Source: Lingula anatina
Taxonomy: Eukaryota > Brachiopoda > Lingulata > Lingulida > Lingulidae
Length of the DNA stretch: 62,000 bases
Reading direction: 5' to 3'
Assembly: GCF_001039355.2 (NCBI RefSeq)
Contig: NW_019775620.1
Span: 146,653 to 208,652 of the forward strand
This document shows, piece after piece, positions 24,314 through 35,724 of the stretch (position 1 is its first letter; every line of letters starts with the position of its first letter). The notes under the pieces were generated by a model, which had not been told where the DNA came from, searched no databases, and saw only the letters and a program-made list of their open reading frames with translations. A program made the position numbers and the translations under genes.

Positions 24314-26718
24314 CTTCATACCTGCTTCTGCAATATTTTTGTCTTCTCTCTGATCAGCCCCACTTTGGGCTCTGTGGCTCTCTGTTCTTCCAGTGCCTCG
24401 GCCCTCTTCTGAACCATCAGCCTCTTGGACGCCTCCATCTTCTCGGACATCGACAAGACACTCTTTAACTGCTCAGCAAGGCGATCTACGTACCTAGAAA
24501 TTGAAACACAGAGTTTTAAAAAGAACACAATAGATTGATAAAGCAGTAATCCTGTGGTTACATATTTTCTTAAAAGAAACATCCTTATTTGGTCCAGACT
24601 TATGCTGCAGGGTGATTGGATTGTTTTCTGAGAATGATTCATGTACAATGAGATCCAAGTAGGCCAAATTTAGCACAGATGAATGTTGGAAAGAATATAC
24701 ATTAAGTATATCTATTGACTACCAATGTTGGAAACTTAAAGGATATCTACTGAAGGTATCTACCAACTTAATATTCTAAGGAATAATTACACATTGAGGA
24801 TATCTATTGGAAACTAGTTATGTACTGAAAATGTCTGTTGACCATTAATGCTGTAATGGATACCTAGTGACTATTTATATAGGAATATTTATTGACCATT
24901 TGCTGACTATCAGAGTTTGGTATTCAATGTCTGGTACAATGTATCATTGTAAAATCCATATAAAGTCATATATTTATATATAATTCTAAAATCCATATAT
25001 AAAACCACCATACCTTGGTGAGCTCCTAATCATAAACAATTCCCTCATCTTATTGGATGTCATCTGGCTGACGATATCGGTCACTCTGTTCTTCATATTG
25101 GTCAGTTGGTCCGCGGACACTTGGACCGAGGGCGGGGCATTCTGGAATTGGCTGCTGGATAGGAAGTCGGACTCTGATTTGGTCTCGGACAGACGTTGTT
25201 TAAGGAAGCACTCCAACTGCAATGAAAACATAGGAGGTAAGGCTTCATGTTCATAAACATCTTCTGCTATGTTAGTTTTACCCCCCCCCCCCTCCTACAT
25301 TGCACTGTTTGAGTACTATTGTTGTAATTATGTACTTATAAATGACCCTTTTATTCCAAATATTGTATCATGTCCAAAACTTTCTATATAACTGTACAGC
25401 ACTCAAAACAGCACTTTTTGATTTGAATCCAAAGCTCCATTTTATTTTTATGATTTTTTTTTAAATTTTGGAAATACAATAAATTTGGGAAAAACAATTT
25501 TATTACAATTAATTGTATAAATATTCTAATTGTTAAAATTCAGTAAAGAATTACAGTGCATTTGTTTTTCTGAAGTGCCTACCAATATGCTTTAAAGTGA
25601 AGGCTGCATAGTTGATTGACCAAATGCTACAAAAATTACAAATTAATCTATTGATCGCACCTCCATTAAGTCATCAACAAACAGATTCCTAGTGGAAGGT
25701 GCATCCAGCACTGTAATGGCATCTGGACCTTTGGCTGTGTTACCTGGAGACAAACAACCACTTCAAGTACTTATCACTGACAGCAATATTTAGTACAGCT
25801 CAGTTTTTTATGAAGAAAATTTATGTATGACATTTTTCTTCATTTTTTTTTACAAATTATTAAAAACATTTTAGTTACTTATACTTATCCAAGTCTTCAT
25901 AACTTTTCAACCCTAGGCAGAACAATGTTTTGGGAAGTGGAAAAGTCAGTTTTTAATGATTTTAGAGAGTATTAATAACTGTATATGAATGAGGCTAAGT
26001 AAGAGCAGACAAGAATTTCTTAAGCTGAATGTTGCCAATTCAATATTTCCAGCCACTGGTAAGATTCAGAAATTCAAAATACATTCAAAATGGTAAAGCA
26101 TTGAAGCCACATAATCCCAAGAGTCAATTAGAGTGTCCAACGATACCCACCCTCCTGTTCTGAGCTACTCTCCACAGTGACATCGCCAGCCCCCCAGTCG
26201 ATTGCGCTCCCTTCTGCACTCACTTCTATTGCTATCTGCACACAGTATTAGAAATCATAGGATATGTCAAGGGAAACAAATCATACTTTCTGTACCATAA
26301 GTTCAACATGAAGTCCAGAGTAAGTGAAATAAATAAATGTTATCACAATTAATTAAAACATCTAATTCTGTAGTAAAATTTACCCTTAACTTATGACTTG
26401 TGTTGAAATTGCTTTTTCTTCCACAGAATTCATTGAAATTCAAAAATAATCACAATACTGCGTTAAGTCAAGATCTCTTTGGAAACAGTAAGTTTTTTAT
26501 CATCATGAAACAATACATGTGTAGACAATGAAAAACATATTTCAACATAACAAACAGTTTTAACTTAAAAAAACTTACATCATCCCCAAAGTCAATGGAG
26601 TCCCCTCCTGTATCAAGCACTGGATCTCCCCAGTCAATCTGGAAGAAAACAATTTTCATCAGTCAATATTTTAATAGGCAATTCCTCATGTTATGTTGTA
26701 CCACATTATCATTATCAA

Positions 26719-26762
<44 letters not shown>

Positions 26763-29700
26763 CAATCAATCAATCAATCAAATATCATCCATGTTTCTCA
26801 TTTAACACAATGACCAAAATCTCATATTCCTGATCTAACACAATATATGAAACCACACTGATCTTTCTCATCTAACACAATGAACAAAATCTCACCTATC
26901 TTTCTCATCTAACACAATGCACCGAATCTCATCCCACTCAAAGCCTCTCACCTCCACATCCTCCTGTTCCCCTATCACTTCCTCATCTTCCACAACATAA
27001 TTAAATGTGATTTCTTCCACTGTGTCTGGCTTGTTTCCTGTCCTCCACTCATACACTGTGCTGTTACCTTTGTCTACCACATGGCCAAGGAGTGGTAGGA
27101 CTGAAAAATCTGACCTAAAATTAAGAGAATGAGAATTCCTACTGTCAAATTATGTAAACGACAAGTCTACTTTCCATTTGTTATCTTGATCTTGCCATAA
27201 GATACTAAGTGATATAATTTAATCATTGCTTCACATTGTGAAAATAATCATATTATTTAGAATAAAACATTTCTACTCACATAGCAAAACAAAAGGTTTG
27301 TTTTACAGTGAACTTAAAATAAATTAAGTTTGTTCTTACAGTTCTAGTTTCAGCCTGTTTTAAAAATGGCTGACAATGTATAATTAATATAAATCATATC
27401 ATAACAACTGAAGTTATCTGGTCCAGAACTGGCCTAAGTCACCCCCAAAAGGAGGAAATGTCAGTTTCATGAGTATTAGTATCTCCCCCCCCCCCCCCCC
27501 GACTTTATACATACCTATCAAGAGTAAAGTCTATAAAAGCCTTGTAGTAATCCATGGCTGGTTGTAGTTCTTTACATACAGTTGCCACACCCTCTAACAC
27601 AGCAGGAAGATCTTTTACCAATGCTACCAGTTCTGTTTTCACTCGCTTTCCCTAAAACAACAGAAAAGAGAGGATGAAGTTTTTTATGTACGGCCCATGG
27701 CAAAAGCTTGACAAACTCTGGTCAAAGACACTTAAATGTAACAATTTTAACTAATTTATCATTAGGGGGTCATAGTTTTTACTATCAGTACCATAACCAT
27801 AAGCTAGGGGGAGGTATTAATGTCTTCTGTACACTTTTGAAAAATAATCAAAATAATTCTCAGAATTGCTGTCAAAGGCCATCATTTTTAGCTTGTCAGT
27901 TTGTGTGCTCTTAAGTGTGTGTGTGTGTGGGGGGGGGGGGGGGTTAGGGACTGAAAATTATTGATACTTTGTAGACTTGTGAAAATGATGATAAAAGTGG
28001 ATGATCCCGAAATGTCTTATAAATGTTCTGACACATCGATGCCTTAAGAGTACCGTTCTAATGCAATTCTGCCCTTCTACATACCTCTATTCCCATGTGT
28101 TTACAAGAAGCATAGAATTTTTCTCTCTGTTCCACAGCTTGTGATGCATAGTCTGACTCTTTTCTTGTACATTCCTGACAAAATACATACAATTTCTCAT
28201 TTGACTTATTTTATATATATATATGTCTGGACAACTGGAATAAAACTTTTATAATACTGATATAAAAAGATACTAAGTGGTAAAAAAATATTAATTTGCC
28301 TGACTAATTTTTTCTTTTTAAATATATATATATATTTTTTGTGAGGCATAGGCATGATTTTTATCCTTCATCAGAAAACCTCGACCTTCATCACATGATT
28401 GATCATAATTCTCTTCCCATCATTATACATGTGACACATAAAATGCCCATTTCATAGTAAGAATAAAACTGTTTCAGTTTTTCTTTCTAAGATCAATGCT
28501 AACAGACCTGCTGTGCTTTCTGGCACTTTTCTATCTGTCTCTTTAAGGAGGGGATCTCATAGTTCACATTCCTCATAAGCATTTGAGCTGCTTCGGCTAA
28601 ATATGGAAGTAAAAATAGTTTCTTTTTCAAACATTCCATGATAAACTGGATGTTAATATTGGTTAAAGATTCCAAGCTTTGATGAAATAAAATATGACTC
28701 CCTATTGCAATGTAAATATAGCGACACAATCATAAAATGGTAAAATTAAAACCCTGGTGCACATGGATTCAATTAGTTTTTTTAACTGCAGTGACTAATT
28801 GATACAAATAATAGACAAATCTATGGATCACTTACCAAGATTAACTCCATTACTTTCATACATAGAAACAATTTCCTGCCAGTCCTGAAAATAACCAATC
28901 AAAATATGCTCCAATAATGCATTTTTTAATCATATTCTGATGGTTTTTAGGTTTTCAAATGCAGAAAAGATGGTTTAGTATTATAATAAACACAATGTTT
29001 ATTATGAATGTATATTTTCAAAATTTAGATGAAAATAAATTCAGTTTCCAATCTTCAGGTTACTATACAAATGATGAATTAGTATAAATTGCAAGTCCAC
29101 GTAAAAGACTCTAAATACTCTTTCTATATATTTAAATCTTCATTATCATCAACATTCAGTACTAAACATATCTATACTCACCTTCATCCTTTGAGAACTA
29201 TACCTCCCAAAGATGTTCTTTGTGCTCTTCTCAGTTTCTTTCAGCAGTTCTACAATTCTTTTGCAGTGGAAATAGTTTATGTCTGGAAAGGAAAATGGCT
29301 GACTAAAGATGAAGGACAAGCAGAGGTCAGTTCACATAAGGTCTATCTTTGAACAAGAGATGAGATTTTTTTCATATCAACATTAAGCTTAGTTTCAATT
29401 CAGTGCTAATCTAATTATATTACTATATGGCCATAAAACTGACATCAATGGGGAATGATAATAAATATAAAAATAACTGATAATAAAAATGTTCTCACTC
29501 ACATGTCCCAGTCAGAAGTGTGGTTATTTCCTCCTGTTCAGGCATATCTTGAATTGCATTATTTATTTTTTCACGAATCAAAAGAGCCGAAGCCTGCCAT
29601 TGGTGGTTACAATGCCGTCTACTTATTAGCCAATCTGAAATGTCATTAAATAAAATAAAAATAAAGAAAAGAACTACTGAAATAAATTATTATCTGCTGG

Positions 29701-29976
29701 TCCAAATTGACTGCATCTTAACAACTTTTCTTTGCCTATATACAGGTAATCAGAAATCCCATTTCAAATTTATGTTTTATAAATGTTTCACATATTTAAC
29801 AAAGACTGTAGTATTAACTAGAACATAGGCAGAATATACCAGAATCAAATTCAATTAAATAATCAATTAATTAAATAATTAATTAATTACATCAACCCTG
29901 GTCAACACCTACCCAGTAATTTGTTATAGTGAATATCAATAGGAAGAAGTTCCACTGGTTTTTCCTCAGAAGTCAT
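24058..29976 (-). CDS. CDK5RAP3: CDK5RAP3 (LZAP/C53), adaptor of the UFM1 ligase
   Basis: Partner of UFL1-DDRGK1 in UFMylation of ER-bound ribosomes and in ER-phagy. Fourteen exons: 29976-29913, 29634-29503, 29282-29182, 28884-28836, 28596-28508, 28174-28085, 27651-27515, 27114-26952, 26638-26579, 26235-26151, 25743-25661, 25216-25014, 24493-24322, 24129-24058. All phases join, giving 499 aa (human 506). Matching blocks include LPIDIHYNKLLDWL, REKINNAIQDMPE, NIFGRYSSQRMKDWQEI, RNVNYEIPSLK, GNSTVYEWRTG and the C-terminus ISKKYQNRPVNIMGEINTI. Exon 8 has two GTGAG donors; only the earlier one (after 26952) keeps frame with exon 9. Exons 9-10 carry three acidic IDWG-type motifs (IDWGD, IDFGD, IDWGA), the segment known to bind UFM1/ATG8. 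Start chosen because MTSEEKPVELLPIDIHYN parallels the human N-terminus. Confidence 0.96.
26727..26780. repeat. Compound microsatellite (TC)n(CAAT)n
   Basis: About 15 TC units pass directly into six CAAT/TCAA units, in the CDK5RAP3 intron between exons 8 and 9. Confidence 0.95.
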
Positions 29977-30867
29977 CTTGGTCTGAAAAATTTGAACAAG
30001 AAACATTTTCCATTTCAATATATATTTATCAGTTTGCAACTTAGTCTAATCCTGTGTATGTAAGACTAGTTATCCAGTCCTATGTCACTTTAAAGCCCAC
30101 TTGATGACAAAAAAAACATATACAGGTATGGGGGAGGGGGGGGTTAAGGTTCCCCCTGTCCAAGACATGGGGTAGGCTGATAGGTTATCACCCGTGCAGA
30201 TTATGCAACAAGACTGAGAATAGTTCATCTATCTGCCTTCTCAATATTCCAGCTGGGCTGTAGTTTCAAAGATGGCACACAACGTCATCAACTAGACAGG
30301 ACTGTTATTCACATTTACTCCTACGGCTACAGTATCCGAGAATAATTTGGTTTGAATAATAAGCTGGCAAGATAAAAAAAAAAAGCCATTCAACCCACGC
30401 CATGTACTAGACAGCCAATTAAATATATGGCTAGTTCTATGTTCTTTAAAAATATCATTATTAGTAAATGCAGCAGTAGTCATCATTCTTCAAGACGAAA
30501 GTGCTCTAGTCTTTGACTTATGGTCTGCTGTGCAAAATCTGCAGCGGTTATTCAGAGTTTTCTGACTGTAGCACAATAATCTTGTTATTCTCTTAATTAA
30601 AACCTGTACCAGTTATTCCATTCCATAACACTGAGTGTAAATTTTTTGATAAATACTCACTTCAATATGTTACTGTGTAGAGCCACATAGCAGGTGAAAA
30701 GAGGTGTAAAATGCTTGCATCCGAACAGCGGAATGACGGTTCAGTAAACCAAGAGAAGCTTATGCTTCCTGTGAAAATATATTTTGCTATGATTTTTAAA
30801 ACATAAAAAGTGAAGAGTACAGCACAACTTACATTTTCCGAAAATATGGTAATATAATGGTAATATT

Positions 30868-30872
30868 AACTC

Positions 30873-30941
<69 letters not shown>
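30868..30941. repeat. (TTA)n microsatellite, probable LINE tail
   Basis: About 24 TTA units at the 3' end (minus sense) of the LINE-like fragment. Confidence 0.9.
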
Positions 30942-30942
<1 letters not shown>

Positions 30943-31028
30943 TAGTTTTCTTTCTGCGTTGTTTATTAAGTCCTAAAGAGCCGGGTCCAAACAATGGTCC
31001 TGAGGCGCTAGAGGGTAGTTGTTCCTTT

Positions 31029-31190
31029 CTACTTCATTGATAGCACCCTCCGTAGTATGTGTATTGTTCCGAGGAGGACTATCTTCTGGACTTCGTGGAT
31101 GTTGATGTTTCCAGGGATTTTGTCGGTGTATTTCTCTAATCCCTTCTTCACAAGTCCCAGAGCTCCAATGACTACATGTATTGTTATGTC

Positions 31191-31193
<3 letters not shown>
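31029..31193 (-). pseudogene. LINE-like reverse transcriptase, 3'-terminal fragment
   Basis: The minus strand reads 54 codons to a stop, ending with blocks VVIGALGLVKKGLEKYTDKI and GNINIHEVQKIVLLGTIHIL and finishing RRVLSMK. This is the conserved C-terminal tail of a large family of invertebrate non-LTR retroelement polyproteins, recalled from general knowledge rather than searched. About 80 bp of 3' UTR follow, then an (ATA)n tract at 30941-30868, a tail type seen in several LINE clades. The 5' side stops at another TTA tract, so this is a 5'-truncated copy. Confidence 0.7.
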
Positions 31194-31244
<51 letters not shown>

Positions 31245-32467
31245 GCATCACCATCATCATTATCAACACCAATGTGCACGCCTGGAAAATATTGCATGCC
31301 AATGCTGGTTGATACTGAGAGCATTAACAAAACATGCTCAGTCAGGATTAACATGGTGTCCTATGTTAAAAGGAAATCATGTTATTGCGTTATCATCAGA
31401 CCAATCTACAATATGGGTATTTATAAAGTAGACACATGATGATTACACTAAATGTTTTGATACACGGAAATGGTTTAAACACACCGGGACTGTCTGTGTT
31501 CCTTCCTCCCTGGAGGTGTATAGTGTACATAAATCTAAATAACTTGTAAAAAAATTTAAGTTAAATACTAATGTGTACGTTTGTATATTTTCATATATGT
31601 TTATATTTTTTGTCGAGCTTTAAGTTTGGAACCAATTTATGACAACTTATTGATCAAAAGAAAATTTCTTTTTTACGCACCTTTATTATTTTTAATATTT
31701 TTAATCGATTAAAATCACTCCAGAGGCTAGAAAGAAAACAAGGACATGTAAACAACATCGTTATAAAGAATTTCTGCGTTGCTTTTAAATAAAAACTAAT
31801 GCCACAGAAAAGAACATTATAAAGTTTATCTCATAAGTGCGGTTGCGCGATATTGCTTTAGTCATGCACATTTAAGTTACATTTTTGGTACCGTTCACGC
31901 GGTCGCCAAAAATTCTCCATCTTGTCTCTTGTATTGCTAACTTGTCTATCTACACTTACATTCTTCCAATCCCACATGAAAGTTTTTTAACTAGTAGTTC
32001 CCAAGTCTGCAAAAATCTCTAGTTGGTTTTTTAAAGTCCAGCTTACTGTTAGTTAGCTAGCTTAACGTTCGAGTGAAGTGCGAGTGAAGTCAGCCATCTC
32101 CAATCACGTGGATGCGCTCCAGTGCAGTGTGCTCAGAATTTCGGCTTATGTAAACGCTCCCCGCTATCTTCTTAGCAATCTCAGCATCAGTCACCGGTGG
32201 TGGTGGGTAGCCACACAAAGCTCCCGTGTTATCATAAATCACGCCTTGGTTTTAAACATGTGAAGTGGAGAGTAACAGCATTGTACGAAAAACAGCGGAT
32301 ACAACCTGGACTTATAAACATTTCCTGTGATACGTTTTATGAGGATGCACATGAAGTCGCTCTCAAAAACGCCTTTTCGATTTTCTGTGATCTCCTTTCA
32401 AATGGGATGAAGTTTAACTCCGCCCACCGGAGAGGTACATGTATTGCTGACACCACCTTATAGGACT

Positions 32468-35260
32468 ATGGGGGATTATTTCGCTTTGGTAATTGTCGAT
32501 ATTTGCCTCCTTTGGCTGATCACAACAGGTAAGACACATAAATGTCGACTCACTTACAATTTAAAATGAGTTAGTACACTGCACATGTACATGTATGTGA
32601 ATAAGGAATTTCAATGAGAACCTCATGTTCATCTTGTACTGGGGGCATTTTCGGTTGTATGCGATTTATTCTCTACTAGAATCACAGATTGATATAACAG
32701 ATATTTTGAAAAATTAATGAATGAAATTCACAGATATGTTTCTGGCTAAATCATGGCACATATTTCTCTGCTTCACTGCCACGGAAAAGTGCACTTTTAA
32801 AATTAATCTGCGGCCCTGGTAGAGGGTAGGGGTATTCAGTACTCCCCTAGACTGTTTTCCTTCTGTTGCTTTAGTGTACAACTGTAGAAGCAGGCTGGCG
32901 AGTTAATGAAAGATTGTTTTACAGTGTTAGATTGTTCATAACTGAAAGCAAATAAATTCAGAGAGATTGTATAGAAATAAAATATACTAGTATGTCTTAG
33001 CATAAACAAGTTTCCAGTAATTCAAAAGTTTCACAAATAGAAATAAAGACAGTCGCAAGTACGTATCGGGTATGTGGATTTTCCATGGGGCCTCAGTTAA
33101 ACCAAAGATTTAAAAAAAAAAACGAGAATTAAACGAAAGCCTTACAGACATTGTCTTCTAATGTTTTCAACACTCTAGTCATTCCGACTAGTGAGAGAGC
33201 GGCAAACGGGCTCCACCCCCAAACGATATCTCCTCAACCCTCTGATATCAGAGGCTTCTAAAATGGTATACAAAATAAGTAAAGTAAGCGATACAAGAAT
33301 TTTGTATCGTATTCCTAGCGCACCTGTGGCCAGAGAGTATATCTTCTTCTTGTAAAACTCCTTAATGGTTTTACAGACAAGGCAAATACCAGGGGAGTGT
33401 CCAGTTTACTGCAGTATAGTAGTCAACATTGGGCTAAGTCATCTCATTTGACGGTTAAAATACAAATACCATGAATAACTTTTTAAAGGCGTTTTTAAAG
33501 GCAATTACTGTTGAAAACTATATGGATAATTATATGTGAGACATTCTGCGCCTTTATTTATCAGTAGTTTATGTTGTATTGTTCGGTGTGTGTGTGTGTG
33601 TGTGCTAGTGTGTGCACTTCACAGCATTGTTTAACATCAGAGTTGAGAGTCATTATGCGTATAACATACCTCTGACATTCTATGGTAAAAGTCAGGAGAT
33701 ATCAGGAGATGATGTCGTTTTATATTCCTTCTCTACATTTCTTGTACCAGTAGCTATCAGTATATATGTATACATAACAGGGTGGCGCTCGCCAGTCATA
33801 TAGGGTCACTGTGTTTTTCTTCATAGATGTCACTGTGTTTTTCTTGATATGGCATTAAGTTTTATTTTTTGGACATAACAGGGTGGGTTGTGACCTCTTT
33901 AGGGTGATCCCTATTACGACGGAGAGGCACGCGGGGTTGTCATGTGTCATATTGCGTGCGGGGGGTGATTGATGTCCTTAGTAGAGTAAGGGAATTTTAA
34001 AATGTGTACAAGGGTGACATTTGTTGCGTCAAATTTGAGAACAATTGTTTAATGTTTTTTTCTTTTCTTCTTTCTTTATTTCATTTTGATTTCTAAAACT
34101 ATGCAAATCGTAATAATTACATAGAAAAACTAGAATATATATTGATAAATTTGCAATAGATTCATTTTTTGGCATGTTATATAGAATATTACTTGTACTT
34201 ATTGCCTGTAAAAATAGGTAGCACATCAGATGTAAATATTCAAAGTACTTTAATCTTTCATTTTGATCTTTCTAGAAAAGATACTGATATGATTTGAAGT
34301 TGCCAAAACAGGACGTTAGCTATAAATACACAATTTTATACAAGCCAAAATTATATATAGACGATATTATTCAATAATTTTGCATATTTTATTTCTTGAT
34401 GACCGTTCATACAAAAATGTACATTTTTCATTTATTAGTTTTCTGTTCCAGATTCCTACGCAGTGGGAACATTTACAACGTCCGCCATTTTGGAGAACGT
34501 TACCAGCAAAGCAATGGATATACAGACTACAGACGATATTTTTCAAAATATCAGGACTACAACAGACTCATATTTTTACACAAAAAGTCAAACTGACACT
34601 GTGACCACAGCTCACGTGAAACAATACTCATCAAATACGGCTCAGGACTTAGAAAATGGGTCTACAATAAGCGGTGCGCTATCAGAAAGAGACCAAACCA
34701 CAATGGCAGCCATTTTGGCAACTCCAGAAGATATATCACAGAGTACAACGGATGGCTCCGATTTTGACGAGATATCCAAAAATAGTTTGAATTCAACAAA
34801 TAATTTGTTTGATGGACACTCAACAGGGTCCATTAAAAGTCAGAATACAAGAGAAACAGGCGGCATACAACCCGGCAATACGACAAAACAAAAAAGAGCA
34901 AAAAGTCCACAGAAAGATATATGGAATAAAATAATCATAGGTAAATGGGTAAATATGTGGTATTACAATATGGGATTATATGGACATACGTAACATTCAT
35001 AAACATTGGTACGGTCTTGTACATTCAATTTGATCTTATCCAGTAAAAAAACAAGAATATATGGAACTGTCTTAGTAAAACATATGACTCGGTAAAACAT
35101 ATGAAGTTCCATTTAAGATTAATTTGGTATTACGTATTTTAATTTATTTTACAGGGAAAGTGAGGCTGAGTACGCTAGTTGCCATTATGTCTGCTTGCAT
35201 GATGACCCTTATCATTGTGTCCTGCTTGTCATGCAAACTGTACAAGAGGCAAGTATTTAA

Positions 35261-35322
<62 letters not shown>

Positions 35323-35404
35323 CAGTGCCTATCTTGGGCGGATCTTGGGCGGTATTTACAACCAAGGTGGATACGCGGACTAACATACCATTTTAAAGAA
35401 ATAA

Positions 35405-35445
<41 letters not shown>

Positions 35446-35724
35446 AACTTCAAATCTTACCCAGAAGCATCACTGAAATGATATTTCTGTTCTTTTAGAA
35501 TCAAGAAAAACCGAGATTTATACCAGCAAAAGATGTACATGAATATGTTGTTTGAGGACCTCTTTCAGCGGCAGAAGCACGCAGAACTGCACGGAGATAG
35601 CAGCCATGTATACAGCCTTGACCTCTGCATGCACGGGGCGGGAAAGTCCACCCAAAACACGTGGCCGCGCACGAATAGATCCACGGGAAGCTTTTTATCG
35701 CTGGATAGGATCATATACGTATGA
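32468..35724 (+). CDS. Unrecognised type I membrane protein with Ser/Thr-rich ectodomain
   Basis: Four exons join in frame: 32468-32528, 34452-34940, 35155-35248, 35499-35724, giving 289 aa. Exon 1 encodes a signal peptide (MGDYFALVIVDICLLWLITT). Exon 2 encodes about 160 residues rich in Ser, Thr, Asn and Asp with four N-glycosylation sequons (NVT, NGS, NST, NTT) and a dibasic KQKR (about 166-169), possibly a furin site, just before the membrane. Exon 3 encodes one transmembrane helix, LSTLVAIMSACMMTLIIVSC (about 188-208). Exon 4 encodes a roughly 75-residue basic cytoplasmic tail with a YSLDL sorting-type motif. Intron 3 appears to use a GC donor. Retention of intron 2 would instead end the protein before the membrane helix. 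I do not recognise a family; a mucin-like receptor or adhesion protein is a guess. Confidence 0.68.
32668..32829. mobile_element. MITE copy of the CTACCCTCTACCAGGGC family (decayed)
   Basis: The left end 'tctactagaatcacagattg' and right end 'ggccctggtagagggtag' match the termini of the better-preserved copy at 45403-45533, and the inside shares 'cacagatatgt'. It lies in intron 1 of the novel membrane-protein gene. Confidence 0.6.
35262..35321. repeat. (AT)n microsatellite
   Basis: About 30 AT units, starting 13 bp after the GC donor of the membrane-protein gene. A (TTA)n tract follows at 35407-35443 in the same short intron. The Tyr-Ile and Tyr open frames here are artefacts. Confidence 0.95.

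Larger units (their letters stand above)
29977..32467. other. Intergenic region upstream of CDK5RAP3 and of the novel membrane gene
   Basis: This divergent interval should contain both promoters; no TATA box is evident. It holds two TTA microsatellites (about 30868-30941 and 31192-31242) bracketing a LINE-like fragment. The remainder is AT-rich with no recognised coding exon. Confidence 0.5.

Noticed and set aside
31057-31431. 124-codon plus-strand frame with poly-Ile
   Set aside because: It is antisense to the LINE-like fragment and crosses a TTA microsatellite.
35124-35481. Longer plus-strand frames with Tyr-Ile and poly-Tyr
   Set aside because: They read through the AT and TTA microsatellites; the transmembrane exon ends at 35248.
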